A stretch of 64,000 bases of DNA from Reticulitermes speratus (lineage: Eukaryota > Arthropoda > Insecta > Blattodea > Rhinotermitidae): NCBI GenBank assembly GCA_021186555.1, contig JAJKFL010000008.1:12393936-12457935 (forward strand), written 5' to 3'. A program made the position numbers and the translations under genes. Every line of letters begins with the position of its first letter. Position 1 is the stretch's first letter. The notes under the pieces are model-generated. The model made no database searches. It was given only the letters and a program-made list of their open reading frames with translations, and had not been told where the DNA came from. Shown piece by piece: positions 10,722 to 23,445 of this stretch.

Positions 10722-13700
10722 ATGCACGACAACGAAAGCAAGATGAATGGAGCGGAAAGTGGTGGCATACAAGGAAAGATATGTCGTTTGTGCTTATCTG
10801 ACGCTGGGGTTATATTGCCAATTTTTGACGGAGAAGTAGCTGAAAGATTTTTAGTACCCTTGCCAATGAAAATTCGGGCCTGTGTTTCAATTGAAGTGAG
10901 TAATGTTGTTCGTTACGGAAAAAACACTAACGTTAAATGTACCTTTTTCCACTTGAATTTTATCCAGTAATATGCTTTAGTGACGTCTCATAGACCAATT
11001 AAATAAAAATCGGAAGCCTCCAATGACGGCGAAACATTTCCATCAAGAAGGAATTTGTTTAGAATATTTTCTCCCATCCTTAATCAACTGACTAAAGAAA
11101 CGAATTTCAGCACTTTTCTGTAGTAAGTGAATGTCACCGTTCACGAAGAACTAAGAAATAACCTAGAATACGCAGAGAGGACCAGATTATGTTCGTGAAA
11201 GACGGGACGTTTGGTGTTTTGGAGAACTAGGTGGGACAGTGTTTAGGAAGCAGAACTGGTGAAAGTCGAATCATTTCTCCGTCATTAATAATGTTTGCAT
11301 ACGAGTTTGCATGCACTTTGAACCATGCCACCGTTATGTATTAATGTTAGGTTAGGTTCTGAAATCGTTAAGATAATACGGCATACTCATTCTATCATAT
11401 AAGCTACCACACAAATTTTAGCATTTATTACTGACAGTAGGATAGGTTTGGAGTTTATGTAGTATGCCTAATGAGAAGTTAATACACTGTTTGTTCTGTT
11501 CAAAAGTGGCCACTACATGAATGTTAGGTTATGTTTCGAGGTAGAGTATTAAACTGAAGATAAACTACAGTTTATCACTCTAAAACATGATAGATCACTG
11601 TTTACATGGCAGTATATCTTTACTGTGAGAGGTTCGTCTCAGTATTGTTACAGTTTATGAGGCATAGAATGGACTGACAGAACTTCATGGCTAAGCCTGT
11701 GTAGTTTTTGACTTTCATTTTGTAAGAAACCCATACAGTGTAATGACAGCTTAATACACAACTCTGGGAACTAGTATAAGGCTGAAAATAGTAATAATAA
11801 TAACAACCTTCCGTGTATGCTTCCTTGCTTGCATGTTGTACTTTGTTGTAAGGCTGCCTTTATATACACTTCTACTGTTTCTTTTCTTTTTGGGGGGGGG
11901 GGGTTACTTTGCTATTTCTAACCGCCTTTCCTCAGTCTATTTTTTATAAGACTACCGTTTATGTTTAATGTCAAAACCCTATATTCTTCTGGTATGTATG
12001 TTCAATGCAATTAAAGCTTGTGTGCTTCATATATTGGACCTACCAGCTGGCCTACCAAGCATGCTGAGAGTTTCTATGGGTTTTCCTGGTCTGTGCAAGT
12101 TTAATAGAATATATCAGTATTTCACATTAGATAGCACCACTCTCCACATACCTTGCTCCTGCACCAATAATCCCATTCCAAGACCTGGTGGTTGCATCCT
12201 TCCACCTCATTCATCCTCAAGATGCAATATATGCCAAAATATTCAGTACATGCAATGGCTCAATCCCCAACAGGCAAAAGTACACATCATTTCACAATGT
12301 TTATCCTTCAAAATATCTGTCACAGGTGTCTGCAAGTGATCCTCTCCCAAATTTAATTTGTCACCGCTGTTTATATGAAGTGGATCGCTTCCATGACTTC
12401 AAAGAGATCTGTGAAAAAGCGAATACTACCTTACAACAGTGCTTTAATAGACGTGATAATATGGATCTCACAAAGGTAAAAAAATATTTTGTGAACAAGC
12501 TCACTGACTTCATGTGCATGATGACTAATGAAGCACATACATACAGTGTGATCAACGTTTAGGATGCAGAAATTGCCAAGCAACTGAAGCAGAAGGTTTT
12601 GCCACTCAAGGCTCAGACTGCCAACATAATTGGCAAGCCTAAAGGCCCACAAGTCACAAATGAAACCCATAAGTAAAAGCAGATGCTGGAAACACTGGCA
12701 TGCTTGTATTCGTGCTACGTGCTCCTCTTCAGAAATAGAGAAAACTTTAAAATTGAAATGAGAGTCTTCTGTGCAGGGTGTCCAAGGGATTTGAGGAGGT
12801 TGTTCAAGCCAAACAATGATCTCATCCCATTTGTCTGCAGTGAGCACTCAGTGTTTTTATTTGGTTCTTTTTTTGTCCAGTAGCAACCCTGTCTGTCTGA
12901 ATTTGTTTTACGATTATATAAATATTATAAAGATTAAGATATACAGAACTATAATTTTTACCTGTTTTGTGTGTTTGAGGAAAATACTTGGACCTAAGAG
13001 GGATGTGGTAACAGGGGAGTGGAGAGGACTACATAGTGAGGAGCTTTATGCTCTGTATTCTTCACCAAGTATTATTTGGGTGATCGAATCAAGAAGAATG
13101 ACTTGGGCAGAGCATGTGGCATGTATGGGTCACAGGAGAGGTACATACAGGGTTTTGGTGGGGAGACTTGAGGGAAAGAACCACTTGGAAGACCTAGGCA
13201 TAGATGGGAGGATAATATTAAAATAGATCTTCAAGATGTGGGATGGAGAGTCATGGACAGGATTGATCTGGCTCAGGATAGGGACAGGTGTGCTTTTGAA
13301 CATGGTAATGAACCTTCAGGTTCCATAAAATGCGGCAAATTTCTTCTCTATCTGAGGACCTGTTACCTTCTCAGGTAGGACTCTGCTCCATGAAGTTAGT
13401 TATAAATATTCTTATATGTAACTGTATCATCCTGAAAGTCACCCCAGACTCTTCTTAGTTTGCTTACACAAACACGTCATACAGGGACTGTACATGAAAA
13501 CTAATTGTTACAGAGTGTAATTCACATGTGGCATTCTGACAGAGGAAATAACACAGTGACTGCCTACCACACAGGTCAAATACAGTAACAGTAACAACAT
13601 GGGGCTCAGGATTTATTTTTTTGTGTTATTTAATGATGCTGTCAGTTGCAGAGTTTATATAGTGTCAGCGATAGACAGATGAATGAACGAGCATGGAGCA

Positions 13701-16700
13701 CCAGTGGAATGATACTAACGGGAAAATCGAAGTACCCAGAGTAAAACCTGTCCCAGTGCCACTCTGTCCATCACAAATCCCACACGGACTGGCCTGGGAT
13801 TGAACCCAAGTCTCCGCAGTGAGAGGCCAGTGATTAAGCACCTGAGCCATGGCACAGCCTCAGGGTTTCTGAATGAGCTGGCATGTAATGTTACAGCTCA
13901 CTTCATCGTAACTGGTCAATTTATTGGAGTGAAATTGAAGAGGAATTGTGATGTGTCACTCTGACTTAATGAGAGCTGTTCTGCAATTTGCAAGCTGTCA
14001 GACGATCACACTGTATGCAGTGCAATGTAAAGTTTTCAGAAATTTGATAACTCCATACATTTCAATCCCTGTCCTGACTTCTGTAAGCGTAATGAAACTT
14101 ACGTGCAAGAACTGAGTTCATTACTACTGTGTTACAGATCTATGAGCAACTTAATGAAATCTGTTTCAATGTGCCCACACTGAAGTCATCACAGCTGTTA
14201 CATTTTTTTAGAACCACAGATTCTTGTAAATTTAAAATATTATAAAATATTTAAATTTTATTTATTTTTATCTTCATCTTGTGCTTTGCCTTATGGCAAA
14301 TATAAAGGTAAAATCTGATAACTTTATCACTATTTCTATTACTGTGGCTGCAATTTTTTTTTCAGTGATTTGCATTTTATAAGAGACTGTACATATGATA
14401 ATTCAGTAACAGACCCAGTTACTTTATTTGATTAATGCTTAAATGTTCAAAATTTCAGCCTTCTTTATTACTTGCCTTCTATAATACAGATATTTTCATA
14501 TCAAAATAATCTTTGTTTTGATACCTGTACACATGCAACCACACATACCAGATGACCGTGGGATTCATCCACTGTTGTATTCCACGATCCTGTACATAGG
14601 CTGAGCTTTTGTGTTTAAGTTGATAAAAATCAAGCAAGAAGTATCTGATGAGACAGTATACCATGATGCTGTTGACTACCCTGTGGATGAGGAAGAGGAT
14701 GAAATAAATTATGATTGTGATGATGGCAGTGATGGTGAAGACGAAGAAAATGATGCTGACAATGATCAAGGATCTCCACCTGGTCATGACAGCAGGTGTG
14801 TAACCAGTAAGATATTTTAGTATGGTGTGTGCATGTGTAATTTCCTTTTGAGACATAAATGTGTAATCGTTGCATGCATCATGACAGAAGTATATAACAC
14901 CAAAGTGAAACAGTATATGGTTGAGGTGTAATACAAAAAATGATGATATATTACACATTGTCGCATTTATGTGTATAAAGAGGTTACTTATACTTCTGTA
15001 CATCCTTTAATACAGGGACTGTGACAATGATGCTGCAGTTGAAGTTAAGGACCAGTTCCCTGTGGAGGAGAACAGTTGTAATAATGCTGATGGAGTTCCA
15101 AGTGTCGAAGATGCACCTTCAACAACCGACATGCCCACAGAAAAAATTGACAGTGAAGAAAAGTATGATACAACAGATATGTGTGATACAAATCTGACAG
15201 ATCACATAAGCTCAAAACATGAAAATGACAAGACAAGGCAAGCAAGATATTCTTGCCGCTTTTGTTCTAAACCATTTGTGTATCACACAAGTTTACAGAA
15301 ACATGAAGCTGCACCACATACTGGAAGAAACTGTAAGTTTTGTTTGAAACCATTCTCAGATATGGCAAAACTGGAAAAGCATGAGAAAATACATTGTGGA
15401 GTGAAAAGTCATGTGACCAGAGACAAGAAAACAGCAGCCAGAAGGCAACCTAATGATGCAAATGGAACAGAGGTTTACTCATGCAAGTTCTGTTACAGAC
15501 AATTCAAAATTCGAGGCCACTGGTGGTGTCATGAAAGAATGTACTGTGATGAAAATCCTGTTGCAGTCACAGCCAGATCCAAAAACAATGTACTTACAGA
15601 AAGAATGTATATCTGTAAATACTGTTCTAAATCATTTATCCACCGCGGTAGCTGGTGGCGTCATGAAAAGCACTCTTGTAACATCAACCCATCATGTGAT
15701 AAAAATAAAGTGAATATAGAGCTGGGAACAACATCAGAAAAAGGAGAGACTGATCTTTATACATGTCATTACTGTTCAAAGAGCTTCATTCACAGAGGTA
15801 GTTGGTGGCGTCACGAGAAGTCTCACTCTGGAGCTAAACCATTTGCTTGCAAATATTGTCCTAAAGCATTTGGAGAAAAACCTCATCTGTTGAGACACGA
15901 ACGTGTTCACCTTGGGATAAAACCTTTCTGTTGTGGAGTATGTGGGAAGGCATTCTCTGATGCCTCTAACTTGCGAAACCATGAGAAGATACATGAAGGA
16001 CAAAAGTCTTTTCTTTGTTCATTGTGTGGTAAATCATACTGTAACAAAGCACTGTTGCTGAAGCATGAACTTGTCCATACAGGCATTCGCTCACACAGCT
16101 GTGAGGTCTGCAGCAAAACATTTGTTGATGCATCTGATCTGAAGAAGCATGTCAAGTGCCATGATGAGATTCGCCCATATTTGTGTTCGGAGTGTGGGAA
16201 GTCATTCACACAGAGCTGGCAGCTGAAGTCTCACACAAACATCCATGCTGGACTGAGGCCCTATACATGCCAGGTATATGATTCATGTTGTCAGAGTCTG
16301 TGTCATTAAAATATCCTGTCAGTCTATAGGATTATAAGATGAATAATGTCCCCTCCTCAGGTGCTTTTTGACATTCTACTGACACTTCATTTATGTTTTA
16401 CTTATATTATGTCTTATGGCACTAATCACTATTGACCCTCTGAATACTAATGTATAACAAAAGTCCTGTATTATAACAGGTAAAATATTGGGGGTCTATG
16501 GCTGCTCGCTTACTGGGATTGTGGGTTCGAATCCTGCCTAGGGCATGGATGTCTGTCTCTTGTGAATGTTGTGTGTTGTCAGGTAGAGGTCTCTGCGACG
16601 AGGTGGTCTCTCATCCAGAGGAGTCCTACTGAGTGTGGTGTGTTCTAAAACGTGTGATCATGAAGCCTCGAAAAATGAGGCGGCCTAGGCCCCCAAGGGG

Positions 16701-17535
16701 CTGTCGAGCCATTGGGGGGGGGGGGGAATAATAAATGACTACAAAATTGTGGTATTAAAATGCCAAGACACTTCAGCATTATGGTGCATTATCTAAGTAC
16801 ATATTATTATATGTACTCTTTGTAAGGCCTAATGATTCATCATACTTTTTATGTGGACCAAAGTATACTCGGCCCTTGCTTTATGCCCCAGTTGTGTTCC
16901 TGAAAAAGTGAGCATAAATAAAAAATGACAGTCCCATCAGAAATAAGGGGTTAGTGTAATAGAACACAGCCAACCAAAGGGCGTTAAACAAAAAATGAGA
17001 ATACGCAAATTAGTAAGTGGTGTAAATTGGCAAGGGATGTTAAGGCAAAAAGGCATAAAACAAAGGTTGGGTGTACAGTAAATATTGTGTTACATAGGAC
17101 ACTTCTGAATTTCATTTAACATGGAAACTGTGAAAATTACATAAAGACAAACTTAAAAACATTGCCCTCTGTAGACTAGCTGTATAATAATTTATGTTCT
17201 TACAGATATGTCAGAAGTCATTCAGCGATTCATCCAACTTCCGATCACATCAGAAACTACATGTCAGTGGTCCACGCCCCTATCCTTGTTCACATTGTCC
17301 ACTGTCATTCCACCACAACTCTCAGCTTAAGTATCACATGCGCGTGCACACAGGAGAAAGGCCTTTTAAATGCCGCTTCTGTCCCAAATCATTCCGTATT
17401 CGAGCTAAGCTACGAACTCATGAGGGAAGTCATGCCCTTGCAACTGGCCCAGAACTCCCAACATCCATGCGTCAGCAAACACAGGAAGATGTAACATTGG
17501 AAGTCATTGCTGAGGAAGTGGTAGTAAGTACATGA
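10722..17535 (+). CDS. ZAD / C2H2 zinc-finger transcription factor
   Basis: Five coding exons join in frame: 10722-10895, 12326-12475, 14620-14795, 15016-16273 and 17206-17535, all with GT and AG borders, giving about 695 aa. The ZAD has C21-x2-C24 in exon 1 and C70-x2-C73 in exon 2. An acidic low-complexity linker (runs of D and E) fills exon 3. Exons 4 and 5 encode 13 fingers; finger 11 is split by the last intron. Fingers 3 and 4 end H-x4-C rather than H-x3-H, and fingers 3 to 5 share a WW motif in the recognition helix. ZAD proteins usually dimerise and bind DNA in the nucleus; the target here is unknown. The start could also be M8. A polyadenylation signal follows at 17615. I cannot assign an orthologue. 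Confidence 0.92.
12563..12672 (+). other. Open exon-like segment inside zinc-finger intron 2
   Basis: After an AG the frame reads DAEIAKQLKQKVLPLK and continues open to a GTAAAA donor-like site. Its 110-nt length would shift the phase of the downstream exon, so it does not fit the main transcript. It may be an alternative exon, a remnant of a duplicated exon, or a pseudogene piece. I do not recognise the peptide. Confidence 0.25.
12925..13405 (+). mobile_element. LINE 3' fragment in zinc-finger intron
   Basis: The plus strand carries RRMTWAEHVACMGHRRGTYR, matching the C-terminal tail of the LINE at 54.8 kb, followed by its 3' end GGACTCTGCTCCATGAAG. Stops and frameshifts interrupt it. It lies in intron 2 of the zinc-finger gene, in sense orientation. 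Confidence 0.8.
13725..13860 (-). mobile_element. tRNA-derived SINE (family A), minus strand
   Basis: Read on the minus strand, the tRNA-like head (GCCATGGCTCAGGTGCTTAA), the GGTTCAATCCC-like B box and the body with CACACGGACTGGCCTGGG in reverse match the SINE at 8558. The 3' part beyond GGAGCACCAGTGG is lost or diverged. Confidence 0.8.
16483..16726 (+). mobile_element. tRNA-derived SINE (family B) in zinc-finger intron 4
   Basis: A GTGGGTTCGAATCCTGCC B box is followed by GGGCATGGATGTCTGTCTC, GTGTTGTCAGGTAGAGG and GATCATGAAGCCTCG, and it ends GGGGCTGTCGAGCCATT plus a 13-base G run. The same sequence lies on the minus strand at 61446-61705. It inserts between coding exons 4 and 5 of the zinc-finger gene. 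Confidence 0.85.
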
Positions 17536-17614
17536 AGCTACAGGAAGAACAGAAACAATTAATGGACCACACAGCAGAGAGTCAGCATTAATGTGCTTCT
17601 TACCACCATTTTTA

Positions 17615-17620
17615 AATAAA
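17615..17620 (+). terminator. Polyadenylation signal of zinc-finger gene
   Basis: AATAAA lies 80 bases after the TGA stop in a T-rich 3' region, an ordinary spacing for a short 3' UTR. Confidence 0.7.
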
Positions 17621-18919
17621 CATTAATTAATACAAACTGTCACTTGTTTAGTTGTGGAGCTTTATTTTCTTATTGTAACCTGTGGTATCAAATGTCCATG
17701 TGTGAATACAGTACAAGTCAATTATTAATGACAGGCCATAATATGAAGGAAATTTCTGCTGTAATGAATGCTTGTTACATCTGACCACAACTCTCTGACT
17801 TGTAAATCTGCACAGTATCAAACATCCATTTATGCACACTTAAAAAATAAGGAACCCAACTGATGCACATGGGCTTTCAGTATTGTATATGATAGTTCTG
17901 TAACAGTTACATCTGATATGATTTTTATTGTCTCTGTTGTGTTTGCTATAATATGAATTTAGGTGAATTTAGAAAAAATTATGGCAACTTTGATTTCTTA
18001 AATTCAGTGCTGGTTGGCTGCTTACCAAAGTAAAACTGGTGATCATACATGGTATGACACAAAAACAAGCAGATTCAATACACAGTACTTCCATGCCATA
18101 TCAACAGTATTCTCATGAAATATACTTATTACGAAAATTAATAACCTCACTACACTAAGTCACTCGATTCTGTGTATCAGAATGTCCTTGATATTCCTCT
18201 TCAAGTTATGGTATTCCACACTTGGCAATGGAGTGCCCTAAAAATCATACACAGTGATGATGAGTAATCAACATACTGATAATTTAACACATTACATATC
18301 AAAATGTCTAAATCACATTTCATAAAAAATATAAAATATTGGTGTGGTACAATAATGAATATGAAATCAGAAAAATATTTACATGTTATTACATATAATG
18401 TTATCAGTTACTGTTGTACTGCCAACAGATGATGACAAAAAACTGCAACAGATGTGTTTTATACAAAGCTGGCAAATTTTATGAACATGTATTTTTAATC
18501 AACTTGCATTTTATATGTACAGTAAATTTTAATTTATTGTTACAATTTTGCTGTATCAGTAAATGTTTCTCACAATAAATTGTGAGACTTTTCAATAAAT
18601 TACTTCTTTTTTAATTGCAGAAGTAAATTTACACCTTTAAGTAAGGTGATCACTCTAATTGGTAATTATGACCTGCAATTATATTTTCTCTATACATTTT
18701 CGTATAAGCCTGTCACAGTAATTTCATGAAAAATATATAGCAGGGGATCAAATGGATGTGGTGTACACATTACAAGTTGCTGAAAATAATGATTGGTACA
18801 GGATTTTATATATACTTGCAGGTTTTGGCTATAATCAAATATAAGCCATAAAAAATTTGCCTGGGATTCAATGGTAAAGGGGACTAAATATACAGAGTCA
18901 CAGCTTACCTAGTAACACA
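17621..18919. other. Convergent 3' flank between two genes
   Basis: This AT-rich stretch separates the 3' ends of the zinc-finger gene and the L12 gene. Minus-strand AATAAA words occur at 18533-18538 and 17924-17929 and could end the L12 transcript. No coding potential is recognised. Confidence 0.5.
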
Positions 18920-21162
18920 CTACTCTATAACACATTCTGCTCCTACTTTATTGAGGGCCTCCTTCAGCTTCTCAGCTTCATCTTTGGGCAAATCTGCCTT
19001 TACAACTGTCGGTGCACTCTCCACGAATTTCTTTGCCTGAGCAATAAATTTCATTATTAAGATATCTGACACACTGAATTTGAAATAACATTCAAGGAGA
19101 CAAGTGTGGAGTGGGGCATGAATTCCAGTGCACTGATAGCATTAAATCTGTGCAGGTGGTGACTGTTACATGCAAGACAGAACCAGAATGAAGAACAAAA
19201 GAAAGAAAGAATGAAACAGCATTCTCTGCCTGTGCATGGCAGTTATGATCCATGTGTAGGTTCCCTGTGTGCTCAGTTTATGCACAGGAGAATGGTACTG
19301 GAATGCAGAGTTGGGCATTTGTTCCCCAGCTGTCTGAATGCTGACAGCTCACCCAAACAGATTTTGTGCTTCTGCTTTTAACATATGTAGACCAGCACTT
19401 ATTGGAGGAAATTTGGTGGACTCAAGGATTAAGATATGTTCAGTTATCTTCATTATACAGATGCCTTACTGCAGGTGGTGCTCCACACACTGTTCCTTGC
19501 AGTCAGGTACATTCACAAACACAGGTTTATTACTACTCATATTTCAAATATGTACAAATTTGTAACAGAATATTAATTCATGTTTGAAACAGTAAGGACA
19601 TTTCAGTAGGTCTTACTGAAAACAAATATAATATCAATAACATTTTCTAAATGAATTGGCAGATTCCACAAGTAGGCCTATTTCTCAGAATTGTTCCCCA
19701 TTTATTCAGGCCACTCTGCCCCAGATACTAATTAGCATGGACATACTTACCTGAACAAGATTCATTCCCTCCAGCAAGTTCTTCACTTCCTTGATAAGAG
19801 CAACTTTTTGTTTGTCATCAAATTTGACCAATTTCACTGTGAAGTTAGTCTGTACCTTCCTTGTGGCTGTTTCATCCTCTTCTTCCTGAATGAATTAACA
19901 CTAATACATGACAAGATTTCTGCATATTTTGAGTATTATAAATAATGTCTAATTCAGGTGATAAAAGTTCCACTGATCAAAGTATGTCCCTTATGACACA
20001 GCACAAGCTGAAAAGTTTTCAATCCATTTTATGTCTACCTAACTCTAAAGTGCAGAGTCCTCCTGAAGAATATAAGAGTTGCTTCGCTATTCAAGAAATT
20101 CCCCACCCTTTATGAAACCTGAAAAACATTTTTGGCTATTTTAATCCTCCCTTAAATAAAAATGAAATATGTTTTATTTTATTTAATTTATGGCTTGCTT
20201 AGTGATGCTTTCTGTAGCTCAGACTAGACAGTGTTGAATGGGACGATGAATAAATGAACGGTGAAATTAAAAGAATGTGATCGCCGCCTAATTCAAACTT
20301 TAGGATATGGATTTAAATGCCAATATCCTGAGTTTTTCTAGCTTAGCGTGGACATTTAAATTGGTACCAAGTAAACACATGGAGGGCAGCATATGGCATG
20401 CTATGCCATTCACCAGTACATTTTAGAAACCAGCATATAGTCTCATAGGATGATAAAGGTTAAGGTACTGTCCTAGGATTTACCAGGAATAACTGAGTGA
20501 AACCATGAAAATCTCGATCAGGATAGTTGGTGCCCTGGCTTCGACTCAACTTGGGCACCTCCAAATACAATTCAGAAGCCAAACTGTTATTTTCTGCTTT
20601 AGAGCTAAAAAAACTGCACTTTCACGGTAACATATAACTTATATTACTGAAAGAAACAAATTTTACAAGCTATGTTTAGAAATATGGTCAATCATCATGC
20701 CACATGATCCTGTCAGCAACCAAATAAATTCAAGCTAAAAGAGTTAACTTCACTTTTTGAAGTGAAACACCATCAATGTAGCATGGGAAAGGGTTAAACA
20801 GCAATGTTGACTTAATTCTATTACCTCCACAGCTGCAGGTAATGATGGGAAACCTCCTACTGGCATCAGTGGTGCATCAGGCAGATTAAGTCTCTTCTTC
20901 AAAAGATCGCTCAAATCTCCAACTTCAATCAGGTTCAATTTTGTAATCTCATTCACCAAATTTTCAATCTTTGGAGAAAATTTCTTTGCCTCCCCTTCTG
21001 GCTGAGGGACCTGAAGTGGTGCTTCTTTCACACATGCTAAGGGTACATCAGAAACCTCTGCACTCGAATCCTTCTGCGACTGTGTTTGTGGGGAACTCCT
21101 CCTCAGCACACAACTGACAGAAGCAGAACCATGTATCACAAGATGTCTAAGTTTCGTAACAT
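18920..21162 (-). CDS. mRpL12: Mitochondrial ribosomal protein L12 (bL12m)
   Basis: Three coding exons on the minus strand: 20825-21162, 19751-19885 and 18920-19036, with clean GT/AG borders and phase 0 at both internal junctions. The product carries the L7/L12 N-terminal dimerisation part (KIENLVNEITKLNLIEVGDL), a Pro/Gly/Ala hinge, and the C-terminal domain (FTVKLVKFDDKQKVALIKEV, GMNLVQAKKFVES, ending GAECVIE), which recruits translation factors to the mitoribosome. Length would be about 196 aa, as in other animals. The start is problematic: the ATG at 21160-21162 opens MLRNL, a plausible targeting peptide, but lies in a different frame from the body, which is open only from downstream of a TGA. 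A one-base deletion near 21147-21151 or an unseen exon would explain this. A TACTACAG acceptor-like site sits just upstream of the ATG. Confidence 0.9.
20031..20125 (-). mobile_element. Short LINE 3'-end relic in L12 intron
   Basis: GTGCAGAGTCCTCCTGAAGA and TCAAGAAATTCCCC match the shared 3' end of the 54.8-kb LINE family in minus orientation. Only the terminal segment remains, with several substitutions. Confidence 0.65.
20165..20580 (-). mobile_element. Old SINE-like repeat in L12 intron
   Basis: Segments such as TTTACCAGGAATAACTGAG and AAAATCTCGATCAGGATAG followed by CTTCGACTCAACTTGGGC look like a decayed tRNA-headed insect SINE in minus orientation. I recognise the pattern but have no second intact copy in this window to anchor the borders. 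Confidence 0.4.
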
Positions 21163-21702
21163 TTCATTACTGTAGTATAATTTCTTTTCTTCATGACATT
21201 TAATAAAAACAAAAAGAACATATCCATTGCAATATGTTCCCCAGAATTCCATTACATTTTAAATTTTTTGTAACTCAATATTTGTTTCCTTTACTTTCAT
21301 TTGTCTTTTAATATAAATTATGTCCCACTGTTCCCTGCATAGGTACAGGACTTTCAATTATTGCGACCCAATGGACTACTATACTTTCAGCATTATCAAC
21401 ATTCAAGACAATATTCGTAATTTAATTTCTGGTGTGTAAGCTAAAAATGGACATAAAAATAGCACTAGCGTAATTCGTTCCTGTTATTTCGCCATGTTTC
21501 ATCGACTGCACACGTTTTACATTATTGTATTTTACATTATTGTATGATAAACACAAACGGATAGGTCAGAAAGCGATCGCAGCATATGTCAAAGTACCAT
21601 CCTAACATTCACCTACAAAAACTGTTTCATATCTACACTGCACAGACATAACCCTAAATTCACAATACATGCTTGTTAGATTTATATCCTTTGTACACTC
21701 AC

Positions 21703-21733
21703 CAGATGGAAAAAGTTCTCCACTGCCTGACAT
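21703..21733 (-). other. Candidate upstream exon of L12
   Basis: On the minus strand an ATG opens 31 bases that end exactly at a GTGAGT donor (peptide MSGSGELFPS). Together with the TACTACAG acceptor just upstream of the L12 ATG it could be a 5' exon bearing a short upstream reading frame, since joined to that acceptor the frame ends after seven more codons. It does not resemble a mitochondrial targeting peptide. Confidence 0.25.
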
Positions 21734-22164
21734 TATTTTGGACTAAAGGCCTTACACACTGCATTATTAAGCTCTTTAAGAACTTTAATATACAATAAAA
21801 CTACAATCACACAACTTCCACCTTACACTTCTAATCACATTACACGCTTTAGACCTCATCCGCAATTATAAAAATATTCTCTTATCCGTGCTCCTATTCC
21901 AGCAAATAATCTGTGACAGATGTAAATAACCATGGATAACCACAGATTGTAGCTGATCATTAAAGTGCTTTTTATACCAAATTCTTTATTAGGCGTTTAC
22001 GTAGAACCTTTGTTAATGGCAATACGACATTCTTAGAGAGGTGCAAATAACGCGAAGAGATATATCTCTTTACCTCATGAAAATTGAAAAGCCATTATAA
22101 TCACCAGCTGAGATTCACAATTATGATTAGACATGAGGGCATATGGACTGTACAAAGCAGGCTT

Positions 22165-23440
22165 TCTCAAATTCAGTGTGGATTTAGACGTAACAGGTCC
22201 ACTACTTATCACATATTTTTTATTCGTCAAATACTTGAAAAACAATGGGAATACAGTGAGGCAGTGCATCAGCTATTTATAGACTTCAAGAAAGCCTATT
22301 ATTCAGTTTAGGAGGGATGTCTTTTATAATCTCATTGAGTTTGGTATCCCCATGAAACTAGACTAATAAAAATGTGTCTAAATGAAACCTATAGCAGAGT
22401 CCGGGTGGGCAAACATTTGTCTGACACATTTCCTATTAAGAATGGTTTGAAATAAGATCCTTTATCGCCATTGCTTTCCAACTTTGCACTGGAATATGCC
22501 ATTAGGAGGGTTCAGGCAAACCAGGAGGGCTTGAAATTAAATGGTACACATCAGCTTCTAGTTTATGCCGTTGATGTTAATATATTGGGCGGAAGAATAC
22601 ATGCTATAAAGAAAAACACAGAAGCTTCAGTAGTCGCTAGTAAGGAAATTGGTCTAAAAGTAAATGCTGAGAAAACTAAGTACATGGTCATGTCTCGAGA
22701 TCAAAATGCGGGATAAAATCACAACATAAAGATAGATAATAAATCCTTTGAAAGGGTGGAACAATTCAGATATTTGGGAACAACCCTACAGAATCGAAAT
22801 TCCATTCAGGAACAAATTAAGAGCAGATTGAAGTCGGGGAATGCTTGTCATTCGGTGCAGGATCTTGTCTTCCAGTTTGCCATCCAAAAATACAAAGATT
22901 AAGATATGCAGAACTGTAATTATGCCTGTTGCTTTGTATGGGTGTGAAACTTGGTCTCTCACACTGAGGGAGGAACATAGGCTGAGGGTGTTCGAGAATA
23001 GGGTGCTGAGGAGGATATTTGGGCCTAAGAGGGACGAGGTAACAGAGGAGTGGAGAAGACTGCATAACGAGGAGCTTAATGACCTATACTCATCTCCAAA
23101 TATTATTTGGGTGATCAAATCAAGAAGAATGAGGTGGACGAGGCATGTAGCACGTATGGGGGAAGGGAGAGGTGCATATAGGATTTTGGTGGTCAGACCT
23201 GAGGGAAGGAACCACTTGGAAGACCCAGGCGTGGATGGGAGGATAATATTAAAATTAATAATCAAGAAGTGGGATGGGGGGGCATTGACTGTATCGATAT
23301 GGCTCAGGATAGGACAGGTGGCGGTCTCTTGTGAATCCGGCAATGAACCTTCTGGTTGTTCCATAAAATGCGGGGAATTTCTTGACTAGCTGAGGATCTG
23401 TTAGCTTCTCAAGAAGGACTCTGCTCCATGGAGTTAGCTA
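22165..23440 (+). mobile_element. Decayed LINE reverse transcriptase copy
   Basis: The plus strand carries reverse-transcriptase segments [43 protein letters not shown] and [17 protein letters not shown], then the [20 protein letters not shown] tail and the 3' end GGACTCTGCTCCATGGAG. The catalytic YADD is altered to YAVD and several stops and frameshifts interrupt it. It matches the 54.8-56.5 kb copy along its length and lacks the part before reverse-transcriptase motif 2. Confidence 0.9.
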
Positions 23441-23445
23441 GCCTT

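Noticed and set aside
11340..11530. Possible insect telomeric TTAGG repeat
   Set aside because: Only two or three scattered TTAGGT words occur; there is no array.
11968..12339. A 123-codon open frame overlapping the second ZAD exon
   Set aside because: It is in a different frame from the ZAD exon, has no recognisable domain, and the ZAD reading has conserved cysteines and correct splice borders.
14479..15003. A 174-codon minus-strand frame with hydrophobic runs
   Set aside because: It is the antisense of the acidic ZAD linker exon; acidic GAN codons read as hydrophobic codons in reverse.
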